This document shows positions 1 through 7,007 of a stretch of 12,522 nt of DNA, one piece after another. Positions within the stretch are counted from its first letter, which is position 1. Every line of letters begins with the position of its first letter. The stretch comes from SCQX01 sp035720945. Its GTDB lineage: Bacteria > Pseudomonadota > Gammaproteobacteria > Burkholderiales > Burkholderiaceae_B. Both the position numbers and the translations under genes were made by a program. The stretch spans positions 1 through 12,522 of the forward strand of contig DASTNK010000007.1 in the NCBI GenBank assembly GCA_035720945.1, in the 5' to 3' direction. The notes under the pieces are model-generated. The model made no database searches. It was given only the letters and a program-made list of their open reading frames with translations, and was not told the origin of the DNA.

Positions 1-5
1 CGTGC

Positions 6-1871
6 TCAAGCGGGAATCAGCGCAATGGCTAGCAGGCCGGCGACTAGCGCGGCCAGGTAGCCCCATATTTTCACCAGCCCTTTGTTCGGGTCGATCTCGG
101 TGATGATGCCGGTGGCGTAATAGCCCAGGCCCACCGGGGGCGCGAACAGGCCTATTCCCATCGCCAGGACGACCACGATGCCATAGCGCACGTCGCTGAT
201 TCCCAGGGTGCGGGCGATCGGAAACAGAATCGGGCCGAACAGCACCAGGATGGGGATGCCTTCGAGGAAACTGCCCAGCACGATCATCAGGAAGATGGAC
301 CCGAGCATGAAGCCGATGGGGCCGCCGGGCAGCGCCAGCATCAGGTGGGTGATGTCCTCGGCGAAGCCCGACTGGGTCAGTGTCCAGCTCATGGCGGTGG
401 CGACGGCGATGATGAACATGATGGCGCCTGAAAGCCCCACGGCTTTGGACAACGACGCATAGAGGGCCGAGAGTCGAAAGCCGCCATAGAACACCCAACC
501 GAGCAGCAAGGCGTAGACAATGCCGATGGTGGCGATTTCCGTCGCGGTGGCGATTCCGTCGATGACGCAGAACCGGATCACGAAGGGCAGGACCAGCGCC
601 GGCAGTCCGTAAAGGAAGCTGCGCAACACTTGCCCGGCGGAGGGGCGCACGCCGGTTGCCATGTGGCCGCCGGCCCAGAAGCGCGCGAGCACGGCCAGGA
701 TGACAGCCAGGATAATGGCTGGCATCAGTCCCGCTTCGAACAAGGCGGTGATGGATGTGCTGGTGACCGCCCCGATGATGATGAGCACGATCGAGGGGGG
801 GATGGTTTCTGCCATCGCGCCACAGCTTGCCGTGACCGCCAGGATATGTCCGTCATCGATCTTGTGGCGTTTCATCTCTGGAACGACGATGGGGGCCACC
901 GCCGCCAGGTCCGCCGTCTTGGCGCCCGATATGCCCGACACCAGCAGAATGCCGCCTATCAACACATAGAACAGGCCGCCTTTGACCTGTCCAAACATGT
1001 CCGATAGAAAGCGCATCATGGCCGGGGCAAGGCGCGTGACGGTCAACAGACCGCCCAACAACACGAAGAGGGGTACGGCAAGCAGGATGATGGAACTCGT
1101 GCCTTGTTCCACCTGGCTTGCCATCACACCGAGCGGCGCGCTACCGGTGACCAGCAGATAGAAAATGCTGCAGAAGCCAAAAGCGAAGGCGATGGGTACG
1201 CCGATCAGCACGGCGGAGAACAACAGCACCACGAAGACAAAGACGACTTCGAACAACGTGTTGTCAGAGAGGGCCAGGCCGGCCAGAAAGGCGGCGCCAA
1301 TCACCACCACGACGCTGATTCCCCCGCGCCAGAGGTCGCCACGGCTGCGCCGAAGCAGGCCGCCCACCAGATAAGCCGCCATCAAAACAAAACCCACAAC
1401 CAGGCCGGCGGCTTCCCAGGCGCTGGAAATACCCAGTTGCGACAATGATGACAGTTGTTCGATCTGAAGGAACGCCAGGCTCGGTTCCACCATCGCCAGC
1501 ACGGCCAGCAACTGCATCAGGTCGGCGGCGGCGCCCAGCCACCCTTGCCACGAAGAGGGCAAGCGGTGGGTGAATGCTGTCATCCGCATGTGCTGGTCGT
1601 CGCGCACCGCGACCACGGCCCCCACCATGGTCAGCCAGACGAAAACGAGCCGGGCGAACTCCGTCGACCAGATCAACGGATGGACAAACACAGTCCGCGC
1701 GACGATGCCGGCAAACAGCACGAGCACTTCCGTCGCCAGCAATACCACGCCGGCCCCATCCAGGCCCGCATCGGCGATTTTGCGCCATGGATAGCCCTTG
1801 GCGCGGGGCGTCACGCCGCCCGTATCGGATTTCATGATTCCCGCGCCTCCCGCCACATCGGTTTTCACCAT
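6..1871 (-). CDS. TRAP transporter fused permease (DctQ-DctM)
   Basis: Inner-membrane permease of a tripartite ATP-independent periplasmic (TRAP) transporter, which uses an ion gradient to import a ligand delivered by the binding protein encoded just upstream. The 621-residue product joins both membrane subunits. Roughly residues 30-190 are the small DctQ part, with four hydrophobic segments and the DctQ-like stretch WSTEFARLVFVWL. The rest is DctM, with about twelve hydrophobic segments, the VPIAFAFG stretch and the C-terminal signature GSFLEGIPILVLFGPILFP followed by FAPPVG. Fused DctQM proteins are a known TRAP variant. I chose the ATG at 1871 (MVKTD) because GGGAGG at 1882-1877 lies five bases upstream. 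An in-frame ATG at 1928 would fall inside a short repeat and has no such site. The stop is at 8-6. The substrate cannot be read from the permease. Confidence 0.93.
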   Translation of the reverse strand: MVKTDVAGGAGIMKSDTGGVTPRAKGYPWRKIADAGLDGAGVVLLATEVLVLFAGIVARTVFVHPLIWSTEFARLVFVWLTMVGAVVAVRDDQHMRMTAFTHRLPSSWQGWLGAAADLMQLLAVLAMVEPSLAFLQIEQLSSLSQLGISSAWEAAGLVVGFVLMAAYLVGGLLRRSRGDLWRGGISVVVVIGAAFLAGLALSDNTLFEVVFVFVVLLFSAVLIGVPIAFAFGFCSIFYLLVTGSAPLGVMASQVEQGTSSIILLAVPLFVLLGGLLTVTRLAPAMMRFLSDMFGQVKGGLFYVLIGGILLVSGISGAKTADLAAVAPIVVPEMKRHKIDDGHILAVTASCGAMAETIPPSIVLIIIGAVTSTSITALFEAGLMPAIILAVILAVLARFWAGGHMATGVRPSAGQVLRSFLYGLPALVLPFVIRFCVIDGIATATEIATIGIVYALLLGWVFYGGFRLSALYASLSKAVGLSGAIMFIIAVATAMSWTLTQSGFAEDITHLMLALPGGPIGFMLGSIFLMIVLGSFLEGIPILVLFGPILFPIARTLGISDVRYGIVVVLAMGIGLFAPPVGLGYYATGIITEIDPNKGLVKIWGYLAALVAGLLAIALIPA

Positions 1872-1901
1872 TTCTGCCTCCCTTCGCCACAACGACGGTG
1901 T

Positions 1902-1955
1902 GCACACCACCGGACTCCGACGGGGCACACCACCGGACTCCGATGAGGCACACCC
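1902..1955. repeat. Short tandem repeat, 23-bp period, between dctP and the permease gene
   Basis: A 19-bp sequence (GCACACCACCGGACTCCGA) occurs at 1902-1920 and again exactly at 1925-1943. A third partial copy (GCACACCC) starts at 1948, giving a 23-bp period. The first copy begins inside a perfect 12-bp palindrome, GGTGTGCACACC, at 1897-1908. The repeat lies in the 113-bp gap between the stop of dctP and the ribosome-binding site of the permease gene. It could form local RNA structure or be simple slippage. No function can be assigned. Confidence 0.8.
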
Positions 1956-1984
1956 CTCCTCAAGGCATGACGATCATTCGAGTT

Positions 1985-3001
1985 TTATTCCAGCGCCCCG
2001 GAGGTTTTTTCGAGCAGCGCCCAGGCTTTCCCGCCGAACTTGTCCTTCCAGTGGGGGTAGTAATCCGTCTTGACCAGGGCGCCCCGGAACGCGCTCTTGT
2101 CGACGTTCACAATGTTCATGCCCTTGGCCGCAAGCTTGCCTTTCAACGAATCGCTCAGTTGCGCGATATCGGCTCGTTCCTTGCGTCCGGCATCGGAAAA
2201 CGCTTCGGTGACGATGTCCTGCCATTTCTTCGGCAGCCTCGCGAAGGCCGGCTTGTTGCCGATGATGAGGTAACCGTCCCAGGCATGCTCCGTCATGCTC
2301 AAGTACTTCTGGACGTCGTACAGCTTGGCGGTGTAGATGATCGGCAGCGGGTTCTCCTGCCCGTCCACCACATGATTCTCCAGGGAGGTGTAGACCTCGC
2401 TGAAATCCATCGAGGTCGGCGCGGCATGGAATGCCGCGAACATCGACGACAGAATCGGCGCATCGGGTACGCGAATCTTGAAATTGCGGAGATCCGCGGG
2501 GGTTTTGACCGGCCTCGTTCCAGAGGTGACGTTGCGGAACCCGTTTTCCCACGACAGGCCAATCTGATGCATGCCGTGCTGGTCGATTTCATTGGCGATA
2601 TGGTGGCCAAGCGCGCCATCGATCGCCGACCACACATCTTTCGGCTCGAGAAATGCGTACCCAATGTTGACGATGCCCGCGGCGGGGATCGTGCCCGCCA
2701 GGACGGAGCTGGCCATGTTCATGATCTGAACGCCGCCCAACCGAGTCTGGGCGATGAGCTGCTTGTCGGTACCCAGTTGCGCGGCAGGATAGAGCTTGAT
2801 GTCCAGCCCACCGTTTGTCTCCTTTTTGATCCGGGCGATCGCCTCGGCGGCGCGGACATTCACGGGATGCGTCGGTTCCTGGCCCGTGGCCATTTTCCAG
2901 CGGAACTGCGCCGCGTCGCTTTGGCGGGGAAGCATGCCGAACGCCGCGGTGGCAGCGATACCTTGCAACAACGCCCGGCGACTGATATGGGGCTGCGTCA
3001 T
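1985..3001 (-). CDS. TRAP transporter substrate-binding protein, DctP family
   Basis: Periplasmic solute-binding protein of 338 residues that feeds the fused DctQM permease encoded downstream. The N-terminus MTQPHISRRALLQGIAATAA carries a twin-arginine pair (R8-R9) before a hydrophobic stretch, so export by the Tat route is likely, with cleavage near residues 28-31. DctP-family landmarks are present: the stretch LRNFKIRVPD around 171-180, whose Arg177 matches the arginine that in known DctP proteins salt-bridges a ligand carboxylate, and the ENPLPII stretch at 216-222. The ligand is therefore probably a carboxylate such as a sugar acid or hydroxy acid; that is inference from the family. AGGAG lies about nine bases before the ATG. 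The gene is read together with the transketolase genes upstream, but about 250 bp of repeat-containing DNA separates them. Confidence 0.93.
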   Translation of the reverse strand: MTQPHISRRALLQGIAATAAFGMLPRQSDAAQFRWKMATGQEPTHPVNVRAAEAIARIKKETNGGLDIKLYPAAQLGTDKQLIAQTRLGGVQIMNMASSVLAGTIPAAGIVNIGYAFLEPKDVWSAIDGALGHHIANEIDQHGMHQIGLSWENGFRNVTSGTRPVKTPADLRNFKIRVPDAPILSSMFAAFHAAPTSMDFSEVYTSLENHVVDGQENPLPIIYTAKLYDVQKYLSMTEHAWDGYLIIGNKPAFARLPKKWQDIVTEAFSDAGRKERADIAQLSDSLKGKLAAKGMNIVNVDKSAFRGALVKTDYYPHWKDKFGGKAWALLEKTSGALE

Positions 3002-3115
3002 GACTTTGTCTCCTTTCTATTTAATTATGAAACGTGGTGTCAGATCCCACGCCCGGCGCTATTCCCGTCGATGCGCGAACCTGCCCAGAATTGAGTTTTT
3101 CCTGCGGGCCCGGGC

Positions 3116-3267
3116 CCGCCCTGTCTTGCCGGGCGTCACAACCACTCCCAGATCCGCCCTGCCTTGCCTAACGTCACAACCACTCCTTGATCCGCCCTGC
3201 CTTGCCAGGCGTCACAACCATTCCTTGATCCGCCCTGCCTTGCCAGGCGTCACAACCATTCCTTGAT
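3116..3267. repeat. Four 38-bp tandem repeats copying the 3' end of the transketolase gene
   Basis: Four consecutive units of exactly 38 bp run at 3116-3153, 3154-3191, 3192-3229 and 3230-3267. Units 3 and 4 are identical. By eye, unit 2 differs from them at four positions and unit 1 at five. Unit 4 overlaps the last codons and stop of the transketolase C-terminal subunit gene (3250-3267, minus strand, Ile-Lys-Glu-Trp-Leu-stop). Units 2 and 3 therefore carry non-translated copies of the same codons, and unit 1 carries a degraded copy (Ile-Trp-Glu-Trp-Leu-stop). Divergence grows with distance from the gene, as expected if the gene end is the source. Most units contain a small GCCT/AGGC hairpin with a four-base loop. 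No T-tract follows it, so I do not call a terminator. Confidence 0.92.
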
Positions 3268-4248
3268 ACGCCGGGCCATCGCTTCCGACGAAATGCCGTA
3301 GCGGTCATGCAGGGTGGGCAACGCGCCCGCATCCAGGAAGGCATCGGGCAGAGCGATCTGTCGGAACGCGGGTGCCACGCCCGAACGCAAGAGCAGACTG
3401 GCCACGGCCTCTCCCAGGCCACCGATGACGGAATGGTTCTCGGCCACGACAACCAGTCGCCCGTGCCGCTTCACTTCCCGCAGGATGGTCTCTTCGTCAA
3501 GAGGCTTGATCGTCGGCACGTGCAGCACCGCGACGTCCACACTGTCGCTGGCCAGCGCCTTGGCCGCTTCGAGCGCGCGCATCGTCATCAGGCCGCACGA
3601 AATGACCAAAACATCCCGGCCGTCCCGGATCAGGCTGCCTTTGCCCAGTTCAAACCGGTAGTCGTATTCGTCCAGGACCAGGGGCACCTGGCCGCGCAGC
3701 AATCGCATGTACACCGGCCCGTCGTGCGCCGCGATGGCGGGAACCGCCTGTTCGATGTCCAGCGCGTCGCAAGGGTCGATGATGGTCAGGCCCGGCACAC
3801 CGCGCAGGATCGAGATGTCCTCGGTGGCCTGATGGCTGGGGCCATATCCCGTGGTCAACCCCGGAAGGGCGCAGCATATCTTGACGTTGAGGTGCTCCTC
3901 GGCAATGATCTGGTGGATGAAATCATAGGCGCGCCGGGTTGCGAACACCGCGTACGTGGTGGCAAACGGGACGAACCCCTCTTTTGCCATGCCCCCCGCC
4001 GCCGCCATCAGCAATTGTTCGGCCATGCCCATTTGAAAGAACCGCTCGGGGAAGGCCTTCTGGAAGACATGCAAGTCCGTGTATTTGGACAGATCCGCCG
4101 TCATGCCGACAATGTCCGCGCGCCGTTCGGCCAATTCCACCAGCGCGTGTCCGAAGGGTGCCGCCTGGGTTCGTTGTCCTTCACCCGCAATCGAGGCGAT
4201 CATCGCCGATGTCGTGAGACGCGGCTTGTTGGCTGTTGTCTGACTCAT
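3250..4248 (-). CDS. Transketolase, C-terminal subunit (split enzyme)
   Basis: Second half of a two-gene transketolase, 332 residues, holding the pyrimidine-binding and C-terminal domains of a thiamine-diphosphate enzyme that transfers two-carbon ketol units. Visible motifs are FFQMGMAEQLL with Glu78, the residue that activates the cofactor in this family; the GPSHQATED loop with His139 near the substrate channel; and a C-terminal domain with VVVAENHSVIGGLGEAV. The ATG at 4248 (MSQTT) was chosen because GGAG lies seven bases upstream and because it overlaps the stop of the N-terminal subunit gene as ATGA, the usual sign of translational coupling between subunits of one enzyme. A longer frame reaches 4302 but would lie inside the upstream gene. 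The last codons belong to the 38-bp tandem repeat array. Confidence 0.93.
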   Translation of the reverse strand: MSQTTANKPRLTTSAMIASIAGEGQRTQAAPFGHALVELAERRADIVGMTADLSKYTDLHVFQKAFPERFFQMGMAEQLLMAAAGGMAKEGFVPFATTYAVFATRRAYDFIHQIIAEEHLNVKICCALPGLTTGYGPSHQATEDISILRGVPGLTIIDPCDALDIEQAVPAIAAHDGPVYMRLLRGQVPLVLDEYDYRFELGKGSLIRDGRDVLVISCGLMTMRALEAAKALASDSVDVAVLHVPTIKPLDEETILREVKRHGRLVVVAENHSVIGGLGEAVASLLLRSGVAPAFRQIALPDAFLDAGALPTLHDRYGISSEAMARRIKEWL

Positions 4249-5135
4249 TTTTCCGCTCCATCGCGTTGCGCCGCATCCAGAATATCGATCGCCATCCGCC
4301 ACTCCGGGGCGTCCACTCTGATGAAGTGATTTCTTTCACGCTGCTCCAGGAACGGAACCCCTTTTCCTATCAAGGTATCGAACAGGATCACACGAGGCTG
4401 GTCCCCATCGTGATGGCGTGCGCGGTCGAAAGCGTCGAGCACGGCGGCCAGATCATTCCCATCGACACGCTGGACGAACCACCCGAAGGCGGCCCATTTA
4501 TCGACCAACGGCTCGAAGCCGAGCACATCACGGGATGGACCATCGGCCTGCTGGTTGTTGATGTCGACCAGGGCGATCATGTTCGCAAGCCGGTATTGGC
4601 TGGCGGACATGGCGGCCTCCCACGTCGCGCCCTCGTCTAATTCACCGTCGGACATCGAGACAACCACGCGGGCCGGATTCTTTTTTTGCCTCAGGCCCAA
4701 GGCCATGCCAACGCCAATGCCCAGCCCCTGCCCCAGGGACCCGCCGGAAATCTCCATTCCGGGGGTATAACTCGCCATTCCGGACATGGGCAGGCGGCTG
4801 TCATCGCTTCCGTAGGTGGCCAGTTCATCCAGCGGAATGACCCCCGCCTCGATCAGCGCGGCATAGTAGGCGATGGCATAGTGGCCATGGGAAAGCAGGA
4901 ACCGGTCCCGCCCCTCCCAGTCCGGATCCTCCGGACGCAGGTTGAGCGCATGGCAATACGCCACCGCGAGCACATCGGCGATGCCCAGTGCCTGGCCTAT
5001 ATAGCCCTGCCCTTGGACCTCGCCCATTTGCAGCGCGTAGCGGCGAATGCGGTAGGCGCTGTCGGCGAGCCGGCGCAATTCAGCCCCGGCACGAACTTCT
5101 GTCACTGCGGGTGTGTTCATTTCATTCTCGTCCAT
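4245..5135 (-). CDS. Transketolase, N-terminal subunit (split enzyme), noncanonical active site
   Basis: First half of the split transketolase, 296 residues, binding the diphosphate end of thiamine diphosphate. The cofactor motif is seen as SDGELDEG (Asp163-Gly164) followed about 30 residues later by Asn193-Asn194. FLLSHGHYAIAYYAAL carries the conserved His85, and GGSLGQGLGIGVGMALG is the classic helix. Two substrate-contact motifs differ from ordinary transketolases. The early Gly-His-x-Gly motif reads GYIGQ (Tyr45), and the Gly-His-Pro motif reads MSGM near 117-120. It may be a subfamily with an unusual donor or acceptor. The first ATG (5135) has no clear ribosome-binding site. A second ATG at 5120 (MNTPAV) has a weak GGACGAG eight bases upstream and is a fair alternative. 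The gene lies 16 bp after the SDR stop and overlaps the next gene by 4 bp. Confidence 0.9.
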   Translation of the reverse strand: MDENEMNTPAVTEVRAGAELRRLADSAYRIRRYALQMGEVQGQGYIGQALGIADVLAVAYCHALNLRPEDPDWEGRDRFLLSHGHYAIAYYAALIEAGVIPLDELATYGSDDSRLPMSGMASYTPGMEISGGSLGQGLGIGVGMALGLRQKKNPARVVVSMSDGELDEGATWEAAMSASQYRLANMIALVDINNQQADGPSRDVLGFEPLVDKWAAFGWFVQRVDGNDLAAVLDAFDRARHHDGDQPRVILFDTLIGKGVPFLEQRERNHFIRVDAPEWRMAIDILDAAQRDGAEK

Positions 5136-5151
5136 GAGTCGGTGAATCCAG

Positions 5152-5904
5152 TCAGTGGATCAACATGCCGCCGTTCACATCGATGACCGCTCCCGTGATG
5201 TAGGAAGACAGATCCGATGCCAGGAACAGGTAGGCACTGGCCACGTCCTGCGCCTCCCCCAGGCGGTTCAGTGGTATTCCTTTCAGGATGTCGACCCGCA
5301 TGGCGTCAGTCAGCTTGCCGCCGGTGATGTCCGTCTGGATCAGCCCCGGCGTGACGCAGTTGACCCGGATGTTGTCCGGCCCCAATTCACGGGCCATGGC
5401 CTTGGCCAGGCCCAGCACGCCCGCCTTGGCCGCTGAATAATGCGGGCCGCCGAAAATCCCCCCTCCCCGCTGGGCGGAAACAGACGACATGCACGCGATG
5501 GAGCCCGATTTCCGGGCCCGCATATGCGGAATGACCGCCTGGCTCAAATACAGAACGCCACCCAGATTCACGTCAAGAACACGCCGCCAGTTGTCCGGAT
5601 CGATGTCCATCGTTTTCAACGGCTGCGTGATGCCCGCGTTGTTGATCAGCACGTCGATGCGCCCGTACCTCTCCACGACGGCCGCGACGGCCTGCTCGCA
5701 CGCTTGCTTGTCAGCAACGTCACAAGCCAGCCCGACATGATGGCCGGCCCCGAGAGATGCTGCTGCCTGCGCTGCGGATGATGCATCCAGGTCAAGAATC
5801 GCCACGGTGGCGCCATGGGCGGCGAACAGCCGGGCCGTCGCGAGCCCTATTCCTCGAATGCTGGCCGCCCCCGATATCGCAACGATCTTGTCCTTCAAAA
5901 GCAT
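5152..5904 (-). CDS. SDR-family NAD(P)-dependent oxidoreductase
   Basis: Classical short-chain dehydrogenase/reductase of 250 residues, expected to oxidise or reduce an alcohol/ketone with a nicotinamide cofactor in the cytoplasm. Motifs in order: the glycine-rich cofactor loop SGAASIRGIG (11-20), two residues longer than the standard TGxxxGIG; Asp38 at the end of the second beta strand, which favours NAD over NADP; NNAG at 88-91; Ser140/141; and Tyr157 with Lys161 in YSAAK. PGLIQTD (186-192) and the C-terminal VNGG are typical of the family. AGGAG lies seven bases before the ATG. It is the first gene of the minus-strand cluster, so it probably acts on the substrate or product of the transketolase or TRAP ligand. 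The exact substrate cannot be told. Confidence 0.92.
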   Translation of the reverse strand: MLLKDKIVAISGAASIRGIGLATARLFAAHGATVAILDLDASSAAQAAASLGAGHHVGLACDVADKQACEQAVAAVVERYGRIDVLINNAGITQPLKTMDIDPDNWRRVLDVNLGGVLYLSQAVIPHMRARKSGSIACMSSVSAQRGGGIFGGPHYSAAKAGVLGLAKAMARELGPDNIRVNCVTPGLIQTDITGGKLTDAMRVDILKGIPLNRLGEAQDVASAYLFLASDLSSYITGAVIDVNGGMLIH

Positions 5905-5942
5905 TTCATGTCTCCTGAGAATGGTTAGGCTTGATAGTTGAA

Positions 5943-5971
5943 ATAGTAGGTGGCGAAAACCCTCTGGACAA
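5943..5971 (-). promoter_or_regulatory. Candidate promoter of the SDR-transketolase-TRAP cluster
   Basis: Read on the minus strand, TTGTCC (5971-5966) and TACTAT (5948-5943) are spaced by exactly 17 bp. Each matches the sigma-70 consensus at four of six positions. The start point would fall near 5936, about 30 bases before the SDR start codon and its AGGAG site. The moderate match fits a promoter that needs an activator such as the divergent LysR-type protein. Confidence 0.45.
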
Positions 5972-5975
5972 ACGA

Positions 5976-5988
5976 TATGTCTGCAATA
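5976..5988. promoter_or_regulatory. Possible LysR-type operator (T-N11-A)
   Basis: TATGTCTGCAATA is a T-N11-A element with inverted TAT/ATA arms. It lies between the divergent SDR and LysR-type genes, just upstream of the candidate -35 of the SDR promoter (centre about -46). LysR-type regulators typically bind such loosely defined elements between themselves and their target. The arms are short, so chance is a real alternative. Confidence 0.3.
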
Positions 5989-6028
5989 AATAATGAATTC
6001 AGTTCACCAATCATCCTCCAGGGCCATC

Positions 6029-6922
6029 ATGTTCCAGAACGTACCTCTGTCGATGTTGCGGGCGTTTGAAGCGTCCGGACGCACGGGCTCATTCCGCAAC
6101 GCGGCCGAGGAGCTGTGCTTGTCGCCCAGCGCGGTCAGCCACGCCATTCGCGGTCTTGAGGAACACCTGGGTATCCGGCTGTTCCTGCGGAGTACCCGGA
6201 AGATTCAGCTCACTCCCGAAGGCGAGGCGCTGTTCACGCATATCCGGCGGGGGTTCGAGGATCTGCGCCACGGCATGGAGCTGGTGTCGGCGCGTGGGCC
6301 CACCGTGCTGCGCCTGCACTCCGCCCCCAGTTTCGCGGCGCAGTGGCTGGTCCCCCGGTTGGCGCGATTTTTCACCGAGCACCCCCGCATCGATCTGAGA
6401 TTGGCGGCCAATACCGATTACGCGCGCTTCGAAGCGGACGAGTTCGACCTGGACATCGTTTATGGCCAGCCCAAATCAACCGGCACCGTTGTCGTCCCTT
6501 TGGGCGAAGAATTGTTGACACCGCTGTGCTCCCCCGAAACGGCCACCCGCATCAAATCGCCCAAAGACCTGATTGGATTGCGATTAATTCAGAGCGAATC
6601 CAAGCAGATCCGTTGGCCAACCTGGCTCGAAGCGAACAAGCTTCCCATCAACACGACGCAAGGGGCCAGATTCGATCGCAGCTTTCTGGCCATCGCCGCA
6701 GCGGCGGATGGCCTGGGTGTGGCCTTGGAGTCAACGCGGCTGGCCGAGCGGGAACTGAAGAACGGGCGTCTCGTCCGGCCCCTGGCCGGGCAGGAACACG
6801 AAATCCGGTACAACGGGCATTACCTGGCCTATTCCAGTGCGGCGCATCAACGCCACACAATCGGCGTGTTCAGAGAATGGTTGCTCGCCGAACTGGCGGA
6901 CGGATCATTGGCGTCGCAATGA
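6029..6922 (+). CDS. LysR-family transcriptional regulator (GcvA-like)
   Basis: DNA-binding regulator of 297 residues. The N-terminal winged helix-turn-helix covers about residues 6-65 (LSMLRAFEASGRTGSFRNAA, then LSPSAVSHAIRGLEEHLGIRLF), followed by the effector-binding domain from about residue 90. PSFAAQWLVPRLARF and the FDLDIVYG stretch are typical of the GcvA subgroup. I chose the ATG at 6029 because AGGG lies a few bases upstream and the family normally starts a few residues before the helix-turn-helix. The in-frame ATG at 5993 lacks a ribosome-binding site. The gene is divergent from the SDR-transketolase-TRAP cluster, so it probably controls that cluster and itself, with a cluster substrate or intermediate as effector. 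No terminator is obvious after its stop. Confidence 0.92.
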   Translation: MFQNVPLSMLRAFEASGRTGSFRNAAEELCLSPSAVSHAIRGLEEHLGIRLFLRSTRKIQLTPEGEALFTHIRRGFEDLRHGMELVSARGPTVLRLHSAPSFAAQWLVPRLARFFTEHPRIDLRLAANTDYARFEADEFDLDIVYGQPKSTGTVVVPLGEELLTPLCSPETATRIKSPKDLIGLRLIQSESKQIRWPTWLEANKLPINTTQGARFDRSFLAIAAAADGLGVALESTRLAERELKNGRLVRPLAGQEHEIRYNGHYLAYSSAAHQRHTIGVFREWLLAELADGSLASQ

Positions 6923-6945
6923 GGCAACGTTCCCACACGCGACGC

Positions 6946-6993
6946 TGCTTGCAATGATTGCACTCTCTGGCTAAAATGCAATCATTGCAAGCA
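6946..6993. promoter_or_regulatory. Toxin-antitoxin operator: perfect nested inverted repeat
   Basis: TGCTTGCAATGATTGCA (6946-6962) and TGCAATCATTGCAAGCA (6977-6993) are perfect 17-bp inverted copies separated by 14 bp. Each arm is itself a palindrome (TGCAAT-x-ATTGCA), so the site offers four half-sites for a ribbon-helix-helix antitoxin. It ends 14 bp before the antitoxin start and overlaps the promoter. This is the expected layout for autorepression by a FitAB/VapBC complex. Confidence 0.85.
6949..6977 (+). promoter_or_regulatory. Promoter of the toxin-antitoxin operon
   Basis: TTGCAA (6949-6954) and TAAAAT (6972-6977) are spaced by 17 bp, matching the sigma-70 consensus at four and five of six positions. 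The -35 lies in the left operator arm, and the last base of the -10 is the first base of the right arm. Bound antitoxin would therefore block RNA polymerase. AGGAG at 6997-7001 lies six bases before the antitoxin start. Confidence 0.65.
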
Positions 6994-7007
6994 CACAGGA
7001 GATCATC

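Noticed and set aside
1898..3094. Long plus-strand open frame (398 codons) opposite the dctP gene
   Set aside because: It is antisense to a clear TRAP binding protein, is rich in Arg/Gly/His as expected for a shadow of GC-rich coding DNA, and has no recognisable domain.
3116..3267. CRISPR array
   Set aside because: The 38-bp units are contiguous with no unique spacers, and no cas genes are present.
3307..4329. Plus-strand open frame of 340 codons opposite the transketolase C-terminal subunit
   Set aside because: It is the mirror of a well-supported gene; its composition is that of a shadow frame and it shows no family motif.
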